Below, piece by piece: positions 7,824 through 16,971 of a DNA stretch of 62,082 nucleotides. The stretch is from positions 1 through 62,082 of the forward strand of contig CAZFXS010000014.1 in the NCBI GenBank assembly GCA_964523395.1. Direction: 5' to 3'. The position numbers and the translations under genes were made by a program. Each line of letters starts with the position of its first letter. The first letter of the stretch is position 1. The notes below the pieces were generated by a model. The model ran no database searches. It was given only the letters and a program-made list of their open reading frames with translations, and had not been told where the DNA came from. Source of the DNA: JANYJZ01 sp964523395 (GTDB lineage: Bacteria; Bacteroidota; Ignavibacteria; UBA10030; SZUA-254).

Positions 7824-9140
7824 ATGAGATTGCGAGTTCTGTTTTCATTATTGCTATTGTTCTGTTCATTATCAGCCGCACAGACAAAGTTTAAGAGTGA
7901 AACTGCTGTAGAAAGATTCCTCCGTTATATTAAAATTGATACACAGTCCAAAGAAGATGTCGAAACGATCCCCAGCACGCAAAAACAATTCAACCTGGCA
8001 AAACTTCTTGTAGAGGAATTAAATGCGTTCGGGTTACAGGATGCACGTGTTGACGAATTTTGTTATGTGTATGCTACAATACCAAGCAATCTCACTCCAA
8101 AAGAAACCGAGAAAGTTCCTGTCATCGGGCTTATTTCACACATGGACACTTCCCCTGCTGTTTCAGGTGAAAACGTGAATGCGATCATCCATAAAAACTA
8201 TCAGGGCGGCGATATTACGCTACCAAAAGATCCGACACAGGTTATTACCATGGATAAGAATCCGCGGCTTAAGGATAATATAGGCACGGATATCATCACT
8301 GCAGACGGTATAACACTACTTGGCGCAGATGATAAGGCCGGAGTTGCTGAAATAATGACGGTCATTCAGACTCTTGTCACCACTCCCAGCATCAAGCATG
8401 GGACGATCAAGATAGCTTTTACACCCGATGAAGAAGTGGGTAAAGGCGCGGATAAGTTTGACGTAAAAGGTTTCGGAGCAAAATATGCATATACCGTTGA
8501 CGGTGGCCAGACCGGTGAAATCAGCAACGAAACCTGGAGCGCGAACCAGGCAACAATTACGGTCAAGGGAAAAAGCACTCACCCGGGAAGCGCCAAAGGA
8601 ATCATGGTCAACTCACTCTATGCCGCCGCCGATTTTCTTTCACGGTTCCCGGAAGATATGAAACCGGAAACTACTGAAAAGCGCGTGGGATTTCTTCATC
8701 CGTATACCGGAACACTTGAAACCGAAGAATCAAAATTCAAAGTACTGCTTCGTGATTTTGACCTGGCCGGGTTAGAAGCTCAAAAAAATATTCTTTACAA
8801 AATGAGAGAAGCAACGCTGGCAAAATTCCCGGATGTCAAGATTGAAATTGAGATCAAAGAATCCTACCGCAATATGCGGCTTGAACTCGACAAAGTACCG
8901 TTCGTTACGGAATACGCAATTGAAGCTTCAAAACGCGCCGGCGTTACACCGGAACTGATTCCCGTCCGCGGAGGCACTGATGGGTCACGTTTAACATATA
9001 TGGGACTTCCCTGCCCGAATATTTTTACGGGTGGTGAAAATTTTCACGGCAAACTTGAATGGATTCCCGTCCGGGGCATGGAGAAAGCCACGGCTACCGT
9101 CATCGAACTGGTAAAAATATGGGCTGAGAAACACAAGTAG
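7824..9140 (+). CDS. pepT: peptidase T-like tripeptide aminopeptidase with a signal peptide
   Basis: This M20 metallopeptidase has the PepT signatures: FLRYIKIDTQS, ISHMDTSPAVSGENV (metal His and Asp), GADDKAGVAEI, the catalytic Glu pair in TPDEEVGKGAD, and PVRGGTDGSRLTYMGLPCPN near the end. Length, 438 residues, is close to the family value of about 410 plus an extension. That extension, MRLRVLFSLLLLFCSLSAAQ, is a clear signal peptide, so the enzyme should act in the periplasm or outside, whereas PepT of other bacteria is cytosolic. The open frame begins at a TTG at 7818; I choose ATG 7824, which has CGGAG seven bases before it. It probably releases N-terminal residues from tripeptides. The next gene is 61 bases downstream. 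Confidence 0.92.
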   Translation: MRLRVLFSLLLLFCSLSAAQTKFKSETAVERFLRYIKIDTQSKEDVETIPSTQKQFNLAKLLVEELNAFGLQDARVDEFCYVYATIPSNLTPKETEKVPVIGLISHMDTSPAVSGENVNAIIHKNYQGGDITLPKDPTQVITMDKNPRLKDNIGTDIITADGITLLGADDKAGVAEIMTVIQTLVTTPSIKHGTIKIAFTPDEEVGKGADKFDVKGFGAKYAYTVDGGQTGEISNETWSANQATITVKGKSTHPGSAKGIMVNSLYAAADFLSRFPEDMKPETTEKRVGFLHPYTGTLETEESKFKVLLRDFDLAGLEAQKNILYKMREATLAKFPDVKIEIEIKESYRNMRLELDKVPFVTEYAIEASKRAGVTPELIPVRGGTDGSRLTYMGLPCPNIFTGGENFHGKLEWIPVRGMEKATATVIELVKIWAEKHK

Positions 9141-9201
9141 CGTTACAAAGGCCTCCCGGGCATTACACTAACATTCATACCAACCATTATGCGGGAGGCA
9201 T

Positions 9202-11760
9202 ATGCGTACCATTACATTTCTTTCGTTATTATTCCTTGTCCTTGCTACGGCACAGGGACAAATCCGCCAATTTCCATACGCACAAAATTTTGATTCTGCA
9301 GTCAGTCCTGTCTTACCGGCAGGATGGCATACATCATCCAACAGGTCTTCGGGCGGCGATTTCACAATAACACGCTCAACGCCCCGTTCGGATTCGAATG
9401 CCGTTATCAGCACGAATGCAACCATCGCTCAAACGCTTTCAACACCGGTTTTAAATTTTTCCAATTGGGCTGTTGATAGTCTTTCATTTTATGAGCGGCG
9501 ATCGGGCACTCATAACTCCGGAGTTCTCATCGAAGCTTCTCTCGATGGCGGAACAACTTTCCTGCTCCGGCTTTCTGATACTCTGCGAAATACCGGCGTA
9601 ACCTCATATTTCAAAAGAATCGTCACCCTTCCCACAGATTTAGATAATGCTGATAATGTTATCCTTCGCTGGCGGGTTATCGGCAACGGAACGGGAACAA
9701 CCGGAACGCTGCGTTACGATGATATTACCATTTCAGCACGTGCAAGGATCGATGCGGCAGTCTCATCGATAAGCTTCACTCCGGAATTACCTGTTGCCGG
9801 GGAAGCAGTTACCATTTCCGCATCAATAACCAATACCGGTCTTGATGTCATTAACGCATTCACCATCGAATTTTATATTGATCAGAACAACGATTCAATT
9901 CCTGATTTCAGCGAGCTATTGGATACGAAAGTATTTTTTCAATCCATGAACCCCTTGGATTCCACACTTGTTGAAACGCTGATCCCAAACATCTCTCATA
10001 ATGACAAATGTGTTATGATCCAATGCATACTTTCCGACGATCAGAATCAGCGAAATAATATCTTTAATAAAGTACTTACGGTAGGATATCCGCCTCAAAC
10101 CGTGGTAATCAATGAAATTATGTACGCTCCCGAATCTCCGGAACCGGAATGGATAGAGATAACCACGACCTCCGAAGATTCAATTAACCTGGCATCGTGG
10201 CGTCTGTCTGACCGGAATACCAGAACCCAATATAAAATTGACGCAAAAGATCTGTGGCTTTCCCGGAATCAATTTCTTGTTATCACAAAAGATTCTGCAA
10301 ACTTCACCTCAACACATCCCGCAGTGGCACACTTCATCACTCTGCGGGTAATGCCTGCAAGTTTATTTAATAACGATAGCGATGCAGTCGCGCTACTTGA
10401 TCACAGGGGAAAGCTCATGGACAGTGTATATTATCATGAGTCATGGAGGAAAATCGACGGCACTTCATTGGAAAGAATTGAGCCGTTGGGAATCTCGAAT
10501 GAAAGAGAAAACTGGGATTCCAGCGAAGACAGCACCGGCAGTACACCGGGCCGGCAAAATTATCTCACACCCCTTGATGTCAATATAAAAGGGATTCGAA
10601 TAATCCCCAAAGAGTTTTCTGATACACACGCAGCGGTTTCCGTCATTGGCAGGAATATCGGTAGAAGCATCATCAATGAATGCTCAGTTTCATTATACAT
10701 CAACACAAGGAATGATTCTCTGATTCATCCGGATGAATTAATGGCATCGAAGACATTGTATTCTGCTGTGACACACAAAGACTCTGTCACTGTTGATTTT
10801 GAATGGGAGCGACCATCCCTCGGCTATAATACACTCATCGCTGTCATCTCGACCGAACAGGATATGCGTAGCTCCGATGACATCATCTTTGGAAGCATCG
10901 TCATCTCGTACCCCGAACATGCTCTTATTATAAATGAAATCATGTATGAGCCGAAATCGGGAAAATCTGAATATGTGGAATTATATAACCCTTCCCCTAT
11001 TCCTGTGGACATTGAAGGATGGAAGCTTTCAGACCGGAGGGACACCAATAAAAATTCCAACTCCAACATCCTTGCAAAGTCGTCATTAATTATTCCTTCA
11101 CACCACTTCCTCGTTATTGCTTCCGATTCATCACTGTTGGCGGATTACAATGATATTGCCTTCCCTCCGTCTCACTGTATCGTTAAAAGAAACGGATTAG
11201 GATTGAACAACACAGGTGACAACATCATTGTATTTGACAGAACCGGAAAGGCAATAGACAGCATCAGATTTTTACCAACATGGCACAATAGCGACGTCGA
11301 GGATGTCACGGGACGCTCGCTGGAACGCATCAATCCTTTTCTCGCCGGAACTGACAACAGAAACTGGAGCACATGTGCCGACCCATCGGGCGGTTCGCCG
11401 GGAAAGCAAAACACAATTTTTACGGTTTCGGTACAACCCTCTTCCAACATTTCCTTTTCTCCGAATCCATTCTCGCCGGATGGTGATGGATATGAGGATG
11501 TAACCATACTCTCCTACGAATTACCAGAACCGACGGGAACGATACGGGTCCGCATATTCGATGCCAAGGGAAGGCTGGTACGAACGCTCGCTTCCGGCGA
11601 GCCGACAGGGGCGCATGGTCAATTAATCTGGAACGGATATAACGACAGAGATGAGCGCGTGCGCATGGGAATTTACATCATTCTGCTGGAAGCCTTCGGG
11701 GCAAACGGAGGAGAAATGCACAAGATAAAAAGCGTGGTTGTTGTGGCAGGACAAATGTAA
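9202..11760 (+). CDS. secreted surface protein with CARDB and two lamin-tail domains and a FlgD-like C-terminal domain
   Basis: GGGAGG at 9193-9198 fixes the ATG at 9202. After a signal peptide (residues 1-19) come: a jelly-roll-like region starting QFPYAQNFDSA; a CARDB-type domain from about 185 (RIDAAVSSISFTPELPVAG); a lamin-tail domain from about 300 (VVINEIMYAPESPEPEWIE); a second CARDB-like domain; a second lamin-tail domain from about 570 (LIINEIMYEPKSGKSEYVE); and a C-terminal domain from about 750 starting SFSPNPFSPDGDGYEDVT, which resembles FlgD-type Ig and sorting domains. Such multi-domain proteins are exported surface or extracellular proteins in this phylum. No catalytic domain is visible; adhesion or matrix function is inference. 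It is convergent with the FmdB-like gene, 20 bases away. Confidence 0.85.
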   Translation: MRTITFLSLLFLVLATAQGQIRQFPYAQNFDSAVSPVLPAGWHTSSNRSSGGDFTITRSTPRSDSNAVISTNATIAQTLSTPVLNFSNWAVDSLSFYERRSGTHNSGVLIEASLDGGTTFLLRLSDTLRNTGVTSYFKRIVTLPTDLDNADNVILRWRVIGNGTGTTGTLRYDDITISARARIDAAVSSISFTPELPVAGEAVTISASITNTGLDVINAFTIEFYIDQNNDSIPDFSELLDTKVFFQSMNPLDSTLVETLIPNISHNDKCVMIQCILSDDQNQRNNIFNKVLTVGYPPQTVVINEIMYAPESPEPEWIEITTTSEDSINLASWRLSDRNTRTQYKIDAKDLWLSRNQFLVITKDSANFTSTHPAVAHFITLRVMPASLFNNDSDAVALLDHRGKLMDSVYYHESWRKIDGTSLERIEPLGISNERENWDSSEDSTGSTPGRQNYLTPLDVNIKGIRIIPKEFSDTHAAVSVIGRNIGRSIINECSVSLYINTRNDSLIHPDELMASKTLYSAVTHKDSVTVDFEWERPSLGYNTLIAVISTEQDMRSSDDIIFGSIVISYPEHALIINEIMYEPKSGKSEYVELYNPSPIPVDIEGWKLSDRRDTNKNSNSNILAKSSLIIPSHHFLVIASDSSLLADYNDIAFPPSHCIVKRNGLGLNNTGDNIIVFDRTGKAIDSIRFLPTWHNSDVEDVTGRSLERINPFLAGTDNRNWSTCADPSGGSPGKQNTIFTVSVQPSSNISFSPNPFSPDGDGYEDVTILSYELPEPTGTIRVRIFDAKGRLVRTLASGEPTGAHGQLIWNGYNDRDERVRMGIYIILLEAFGANGGEMHKIKSVVVVAGQM

Positions 11761-11780
11761 CTGACGCCAGGATTGAGCAG

Positions 11781-12101
11781 TTATTCTTTCTTGGAAGAAG
11801 AAGAATCCTTTTTTTTCGGCTTTGAGGAAGCTGATTCCCCCGGTTTTGAAGTTTCCTTTGTGTCAGATTTCTTTTCAGAAGAAGTTGAAGAAGCGGTTGG
11901 CGTGTCTCCCTTCCCGGAGGTATTTTTATAATCAGTAAGGTAGAATCCGCTTCCTTTGAACACCAATCCGGCCCCGCCGATAATACGGACAAGCTTGTTC
12001 TTGCGGCAAGAAGGACATTTCACCAACGGATCATCCGAGAACTTTTGAATTTCTTCAAATTCGTATGAACAGGATTTACAACGGTACTGATATGTCGGCA
12101 T
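11781..12101 (-). CDS. FmdB-family zinc-ribbon protein
   Basis: The N-terminal half is an FmdB-type zinc ribbon: MPTYQYRCKSCSYEFEEIQ with a CxxC pair, then a second pair in KCPSCRKNKLVRIIGG, then VFKGSGFYLTDY, which is very typical of the family. The second half (about residues 70-106) is a low-complexity tail of Ser, Lys and Glu. FmdB was named from a formamidase regulator; most homologues are small and of unknown role, found next to housekeeping genes. Here it is the last gene of the grpE-to-aminotransferase operon, 15 bases after the aminotransferase stop. Confidence 0.88.
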   Translation of the reverse strand: MPTYQYRCKSCSYEFEEIQKFSDDPLVKCPSCRKNKLVRIIGGAGLVFKGSGFYLTDYKNTSGKGDTPTASSTSSEKKSDTKETSKPGESASSKPKKKDSSSSKKE

Positions 12102-12116
12102 AACTCTTACTCTTCC

Positions 12117-13319
12117 TTAATACGCTTGATGTAACTTTTTGAAACCGGATTTCAGCCGCTGAACGCCTTTTTCAAGTTCTTTCATCGAACAGGCGTAGGA
12201 AATGCGGAGAAAATTTTTCGCGCCGAACGGCGACCCGGGAATCACTGCGGCATGTTCTCCTTCAAGGAGGAACATGGTAATATCAAAATCATCCCTCATG
12301 ATTTTGCCGTCAATCCGTTTGCCGACAAAATTCGCGACCGAAGGAAAAAGATAAAATGCGCCTTTGGGCTGAACAAGATCCATTCCTTCGACGCGGGAAA
12401 GTTCACCGGCGATAAAATCCCGCCGGCGCATAAACTCCGCGCTCATTGCATTGACATCATCCGCCGGTCCGGTAAGTGCAATCTCTGCCGCACGCTGCGC
12501 TATGGAAGTGGCATTTGATGTCACCTGGCTCTGTACCTTCGCGGCCGCATCCGTCACCTGCCTTGCCGCCCCCAGATAACCGATACGCCAGCCTGTCATT
12601 GCATACGCCTTAGAAACACCGTTAACAGTAATAACCTGGTCTCTGATTTCCTTTATGCTTCCGATGCTGAAATGTTTTATTCCGTCGTATACAATCTTCT
12701 CGTAAATCTCATCCGAGATAACGTAAATACCGGTGTCGGCTATGACATCAGCCAGCTCTTCTATTTCACCCTGCGTGTATACCGCCCCGGTCGGGTTTGA
12801 TGGCGAGTTAAAGATAAACGCTTTCGTTTTGTCGTTGATTGCTTTGCGCAATTGCGATGCGGTAATCTTGAACTTCGATTCGGCATTCGCGTGAACAAAC
12901 ACAGGTTTGGCATCAGCCATCTTTACGATTTCCGGGTAACTCACCCAGTAGGGAGAAGCGATAACCACTTCATCTCCTTTGTTGCAAATTGCCTGCATCG
13001 CATTATAGATGGAATGCTTTGCCCCGCAGGACACAAGAATCTGCGAAGGTTCGAACCGAAGATTATTATCGCACTCAAACTTCCTGATAATCGCATTGAC
13101 TAATCCGGCAATCCCGTTGGTTTCTGTATAATGTGTAAAATTTTCATCGATGGCACGTACTCCGGCCATCTTTACATGCGGAGGTGTGTCAAAATCAGGT
13201 TCACCGGCTGTGAGACTGATAACATCAATTCCAGATTGCTTCATCTGGCGCGCGCGCTGGGTAAATGCAAGCGTCTGCGATTCTTCGATCTGCTGAATTT
13301 TATGCGAAAGAGGTTTCAC
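12117..13319 (-). CDS. aspC: class I/II pyridoxal-phosphate aminotransferase, probable aspartate aminotransferase
   Basis: The 400-residue protein has the fold-type I aminotransferase landmarks: LTAGEPDFDTPPHV near the start, the FNSPSNPTGAVY motif, VISDEIYEKIVYDG with the cofactor-binding Asp and Tyr, and the Schiff-base Lys in NGVSKAYAMTGWRIGYLG, followed by NFLRISYACS with the substrate-binding Arg. This pattern is that of the Ib-subgroup aspartate aminotransferases (oxaloacetate plus glutamate to aspartate plus 2-oxoglutarate); some members also act on prephenate or aromatic acids, which cannot be excluded. It follows coaD by four bases in a long operon. Confidence 0.88.
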   Translation of the reverse strand: MKPLSHKIQQIEESQTLAFTQRARQMKQSGIDVISLTAGEPDFDTPPHVKMAGVRAIDENFTHYTETNGIAGLVNAIIRKFECDNNLRFEPSQILVSCGAKHSIYNAMQAICNKGDEVVIASPYWVSYPEIVKMADAKPVFVHANAESKFKITASQLRKAINDKTKAFIFNSPSNPTGAVYTQGEIEELADVIADTGIYVISDEIYEKIVYDGIKHFSIGSIKEIRDQVITVNGVSKAYAMTGWRIGYLGAARQVTDAAAKVQSQVTSNATSIAQRAAEIALTGPADDVNAMSAEFMRRRDFIAGELSRVEGMDLVQPKGAFYLFPSVANFVGKRIDGKIMRDDFDITMFLLEGEHAAVIPGSPFGAKNFLRISYACSMKELEKGVQRLKSGFKKLHQAY

Positions 13320-13323
13320 CTGA

Positions 13324-13827
13324 TCAACGGAAGGATTTCACCGAGAGGTATTTTTGTTTCAGCGCTTTCCGGACAACCGGGGGGACAAATTTACTTACAT
13401 CGCCGCCGTACATCGCAATCTCACGGACAATACTCGAGTTGAGATATGTATAATGTTCATGCGGCATCAAAAAGACCGTCGTAATGTTATTCGCAAGCTG
13501 ACGGTTCGTCAACGCCATCTGAAACTCATATTCGAAATCAGAGACCGCGCGCAACCCGCGCACAACAGCACATGCACCCTGCTTCTTCGCGTATTGTACA
13601 AGCAATCCCTGAAAGCTATCGACCGAGACATTCTTATATTTCTTGACTGAAAGCCGAATCAGGGCTTCCCGTTCCTTTTCGGTAAAGAGCGGTTTCTTTG
13701 ATGAATTGCGCGCAACTGCTACAATGACTTTATCAAACAACTCCGAGGCTCTGCCAATAACATCAAGATGTCCGAATGTTACCGGATCAAACGTTCCCGG
13801 ATAGACTGCTATGCGCTGCTTTTTCAC
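13324..13827 (-). CDS. coaD: phosphopantetheine adenylyltransferase
   Basis: The protein opens RIAVYPGTFDPVTFGHLDVI, with the TxGH nucleotide-binding motif (T17, H20), and ends with the partner motif YLNSSIVREIAMYGGDVS. Length, 167, is the family value. It transfers AMP from ATP to 4'-phosphopantetheine, the penultimate step of coenzyme A synthesis. The start is GTG: the G of this codon is also the last base of the rsmD TAG stop, so the genes overlap by one base and are translationally coupled. coaD next to rsmD is a very common order in bacteria. Conserved motif VVRGLRAVSDFEYEFQMA is also present. Confidence 0.96.
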   Translation of the reverse strand: MKKQRIAVYPGTFDPVTFGHLDVIGRASELFDKVIVAVARNSSKKPLFTEKEREALIRLSVKKYKNVSVDSFQGLLVQYAKKQGACAVVRGLRAVSDFEYEFQMALTNRQLANNITTVFLMPHEHYTYLNSSIVREIAMYGGDVSKFVPPVVRKALKQKYLSVKSFR

Positions 13828-14384
13828 TACTGGCCCTTTTCCTGAATTCCAAAGAAACTGACAATCGTATTTCCAAATTCTTTTCGAACAACAACAGATA
13901 AATTGCCGGTATCCTGAAATTCAATCTGTTTTGAATGTTCAATAATAAGAAATCCCTGCTTATGGAGCAACTGGCGTGTGACGATCTCCTTCGGTATCAT
14001 TGGTACCAAATCCCATGCGTACGGAGGATCGGCGAAGATAAGTTGAAATTTCCGCTGTTCCCGGCGAACGAACGACATGGCATCATCTTGCACCAGTTCA
14101 CAGTGGTCAAGGCAATCCAATGCTTCCGCGTTCTTTTCAACGGCATCAAGAGATGAAGAGCTCGAATCGACAAAAACAATTCTTTCCGCTCCCCTGCTCA
14201 GCGCTTCAAAACCAAGACTTCCGCTGCCTGAAAACAAATCCAGTACAAGAGCGCCGTGCAGGTTCAGCCGGTTTTGCAATACATTAAAAATAGAACCTTT
14301 GACTCTGTCTGTTGCAGGCCGTACGCTGTTATCATTGACAGTGGTAAGAAGTCTCCCCTTATATTTTCCGGTAATAATCCGCAT
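13827..14384 (-). CDS. rsmD: 16S rRNA (guanine-966 N2)-methyltransferase
   Basis: MRIITGKYKGRLL at the start, RPATDRVKGSIFNVLQ, the SAM-binding LDLFSGSGSLGFEALSRGA and the catalytic FADPPYAWDL (DPPY) are all signatures of RsmD, which methylates G966 of 16S rRNA in the 30S subunit. The open frame extends upstream to 14453, but those 23 residues lie over the end of the previous gene and do not belong to the family; ATG 14384 follows the upstream TGA by one base and gives 185 residues, the normal size. Cotranscribed with coaD (one-base overlap). Confidence 0.95.
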   Translation of the reverse strand: MRIITGKYKGRLLTTVNDNSVRPATDRVKGSIFNVLQNRLNLHGALVLDLFSGSGSLGFEALSRGAERIVFVDSSSSSLDAVEKNAEALDCLDHCELVQDDAMSFVRREQRKFQLIFADPPYAWDLVPMIPKEIVTRQLLHKQGFLIIEHSKQIEFQDTGNLSVVVRKEFGNTIVSFFGIQEKGQ

Positions 14385-14385
14385 A

Positions 14386-15255
14386 TCATTGCTTCCGGAG
14401 AGCAATACCAGCCGAAGCGGCAAGACGATATTCGTTTCCGGCGAACAGTTCATATCCCCGCACGGAAGAATTTACACCGATACGGAGAAGCGGATTCAAC
14501 GCCCGGACCGGAACGCCAAACGTTGTTTCAACAGATGAGATAATGGACGTGTCTTGCCCGAGCCCGTAATGATACAGTGCAGTTGGCAAAGATTGTTCGA
14601 TGACAGGTTGCAGAAAGGCCAGAATTTCCTCCTCGGATTGATGAAGAAGATAATGGTAATCAAACAACCTTCCCTTTGAGATCGTGCCGATATCAACCCG
14701 TCCGTTAGAAAATCCCGCGAGCAATGTATTTTCTGTTTTCACTGACGGATAATTTATGAACAAGGCATTCTGGGCGCCGAAGTAATTCGCGTCGGCGATA
14801 TGCAGGTCATATTTTTTTCCAGAGAGAAGGCGTTGAATGGAATAGATGAGTGATCTCCTGACATTCACCACAAACACGTCCGCTGTCTGTTCGCGCCCCC
14901 GGACAGTGAGATAGTGCAGATCGTTGATAAATTCTTTGTGCTGAAAATCGGGGATGATCAGGGAGAGTTCCCATTGAACATGTTCGTTCATCTCGGGGCG
15001 GGTAAGCGATGTGTCAATGGGAAATGTGTAGAGCAAAAGGAGCGCATGATCGAGGCCTATGGAAACCCGCGTCGCCTTTTCCACGTACTTGTCTTTTGAG
15101 TTCAGAAAACCATCAAGGAACCATGTTTCGGCGGTACTTTGCCTTTTGTGCTCAAGAAGGAAACGAAGCTCTGTCCCCTTTTCGCTGATTTCAAAAACAA
15201 CTGTATGTGCAGTATCTCCGGAAAAACTTATTCCGGCAACAAACTCTTTTTGCAT
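14386..15255 (-). CDS. PilM-like actin-fold protein
   Basis: The 289-residue protein looks like a divergent PilM/FtsA-type actin fold: an opening EFVAGISFSGDTAHTVVFEIS strand pair that corresponds to the phosphate-1 region, a mid-protein LLAGFSNGRVDIGTIS strand pair in the place of phosphate-2, and a C-terminal RLAASAGIALR helix. It begins three bases after the comEA-like gene and ends one base before rsmD, so it is cotranscribed. PilM organises the type IV pilus inner-membrane platform, but no pilN, pilO or pilQ is present here. The glycine motifs are weak, so ATP binding is uncertain. This could also be a Bacteroidota-specific gliding or envelope protein of the same fold. Confidence 0.6.
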   Translation of the reverse strand: MQKEFVAGISFSGDTAHTVVFEISEKGTELRFLLEHKRQSTAETWFLDGFLNSKDKYVEKATRVSIGLDHALLLLYTFPIDTSLTRPEMNEHVQWELSLIIPDFQHKEFINDLHYLTVRGREQTADVFVVNVRRSLIYSIQRLLSGKKYDLHIADANYFGAQNALFINYPSVKTENTLLAGFSNGRVDIGTISKGRLFDYHYLLHQSEEEILAFLQPVIEQSLPTALYHYGLGQDTSIISSVETTFGVPVRALNPLLRIGVNSSVRGYELFAGNEYRLAASAGIALRKQ

Positions 15256-15258
15256 ACA

Positions 15259-15744
15259 TTACTTTCCGGTGGTACAAAATGGCGCGAGCCGCTCAAGTTT
15301 CTTTTTCCCGATACCTTTAACTTCCATCAGCTGTTCCACTGATGTAAATTGTCCTTTTTCTTTCCGATATACCACAATACGTTCAGCCGTTGTTTCACCC
15401 ACTCCGGGCAACGTCATCAGTTCACTTTTTGTTGCGGTATTGATGTTAATGCTTTTGGGACGTAATTCTTTCTTCGATACCTTTTGTTTCGATAACGACG
15501 CCGTTGAATCGGCGCGATATCCTGCCTGGGATTGTTCACTTGTATCAGCAGTCAATGAGTTTTTGAAATGTTGACTAAATTCTTCGTCAGACGCGGAATA
15601 ATCAAATTGCTGAACGGGAATTATGTAATGCTGAACAAGTTTTACTCCTGCACCGAGAAGAAATGCCGCGATAAGGAAAACTACAACTTTTTGTTCTGTT
15701 GATGTAAAACCGAGAGCTTGGCCCCATTTTTTTATTGAAATCAT
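15259..15744 (-). CDS. membrane-anchored ComEA-like helix-hairpin-helix DNA-binding protein
   Basis: One transmembrane helix (about residues 18-38, VVVFLIAAFLLGAGVKL) is followed by a polar linker of some 60 residues and a C-terminal ComEA domain: INTATKSELMTLPGVGETTA and a second hairpin with VEQLMEVKGIGKKKLERL. The two GxG hairpins bind the DNA backbone without sequence preference. ComEA catches incoming DNA in the periplasm during natural transformation; many non-competent Bacteroidota also keep such proteins. It sits between dnaJ (49 bases away) and a PilM-like gene, which together could be remnants of a competence or pilus function. Confidence 0.85.
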   Translation of the reverse strand: MISIKKWGQALGFTSTEQKVVVFLIAAFLLGAGVKLVQHYIIPVQQFDYSASDEEFSQHFKNSLTADTSEQSQAGYRADSTASLSKQKVSKKELRPKSININTATKSELMTLPGVGETTAERIVVYRKEKGQFTSVEQLMEVKGIGKKKLERLAPFCTTGK

Positions 15745-15793
15745 ACGCCGGCCTCCTTCCGTAACAGCGTTGATGGTGATTATGATGGTAGTA

Positions 15794-16969
15794 TTACGTG
15801 AACATATCTTTCATTCTCGCGAAAAAGCTTCTGTCGGAATGTGCAGAACGGTCGCCTTCGCGGGGTTTCATATCCTCACTTTTTGAAAGATTCTTTAACG
15901 CCTCTTTGTCTTCTCGAGTAAGTTTCGTCGGAACCCAAACATTAACCCGCACCAGCTGGTCACCGACTCCTCCGCCATTCAACCGGGGAATTCCTTTATC
16001 TCTCATCCGCAAAATTCTACCGGACTGTGTTCCGGGTTCGATCTTTAGCCGGGCGCGACCGTTGAGTGTCGGGATATCGACTTCCGTTCCAAGCGCAGCC
16101 TCAGGAAATGTCACAAGCAGGTCGAGCAATATGTCCTCGCCGCTTCTGGTAAAATGTTTATGTGGCTCTTCTTCGATAATAACTAGCAGATCGCCTGCCG
16201 GCCCGCCGCGCTGCCCCGCGTTTCCCTGTCCGCGCAATGGAATATAATTTCCTTCCGAGACACCCGCCGGAACAGTAACTTTGATTGTCGATTCGCCATG
16301 CTCGCGCCCTTCACCGTTGCACGACGGACAGCGTTCTTTGATGATTCTGCCTTCACCGTTGCAATTTCCGCAGGCAGTAATGTTCACAAACTGCCCAAAC
16401 ACTGAACGGGAGACCTGGCGTATTTCTCCGGCCCCGTTGCATGACGGGCACGTTATCTTTGCGGAACCTGATTTTGCCCCGCTTCCATGGCATGCTTTGC
16501 AGATAATCCAATGTTTAATCTTAAGTTTTTTCTCGACACCGGTCGCAATTTCTTCCAGTGTCAATTTTAGACGAATCTTGAGGTCAGATCCCTGCGTTCC
16601 TCCGCCCTGTCCCCGTCTGGTTCTGCCGCGGCCGCCGGAAAATACTTCCTCAAAAATGCTTCCTCCCATTCCGGAACCAAAAATATCTCCGAAGCTCGAA
16701 AAAATATCGTTGATATCATTGAATCCGTGAAAATCAGCACCGGGTTTCATTCCTTCATGGCCAAACTGGTCATACCGACGCCGCTTATCCGAATCTCCGA
16801 GAACTTCGTACGCCTCGGAAGCTTCCTTGAATTTGTCTTCAGCTTCCTTGTTGTTCGGGTTCCGGTCAGGATGATACTTAAGAGCGGCTTTTCTATACGC
16901 CTTTTTAATTTCGTCCTGATTTGCCCCGCGGGGAACTTCTAACACTTCATAATAATCACGTTTTGCCAT
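15794..16969 (-). CDS. dnaJ: chaperone DnaJ
   Basis: Complete class I DnaJ (391 residues): J domain with HPD at 33-35, a Gly/Phe-rich linker containing GFNDINDIFSSFGDIFGSG, a zinc-binding domain with four CxxCxGxG repeats (CKACHGSG, CPSCNGAG, CGNCNGEG, CPSCNGEG), and the two C-terminal substrate-binding barrels ending in a charged tail. It stimulates the DnaK ATPase and delivers unfolded proteins. grpE is immediately upstream with two bases between; dnaK is not in the window. Confidence 0.97.
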   Translation of the reverse strand: MAKRDYYEVLEVPRGANQDEIKKAYRKAALKYHPDRNPNNKEAEDKFKEASEAYEVLGDSDKRRRYDQFGHEGMKPGADFHGFNDINDIFSSFGDIFGSGMGGSIFEEVFSGGRGRTRRGQGGGTQGSDLKIRLKLTLEEIATGVEKKLKIKHWIICKACHGSGAKSGSAKITCPSCNGAGEIRQVSRSVFGQFVNITACGNCNGEGRIIKERCPSCNGEGREHGESTIKVTVPAGVSEGNYIPLRGQGNAGQRGGPAGDLLVIIEEEPHKHFTRSGEDILLDLLVTFPEAALGTEVDIPTLNGRARLKIEPGTQSGRILRMRDKGIPRLNGGGVGDQLVRVNVWVPTKLTREDKEALKNLSKSEDMKPREGDRSAHSDRSFFARMKDMFT

Positions 16970-16971
16970 AG

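Noticed and set aside
14077..14538. 153-codon + strand frame
   Set aside because: Antisense to rsmD and the PilM-like gene; Ser/Arg-rich product typical of a shadow frame.
15798..16730. Two + strand frames of 149 codons each
   Set aside because: Both are antisense to dnaJ, whose motifs are unambiguous.
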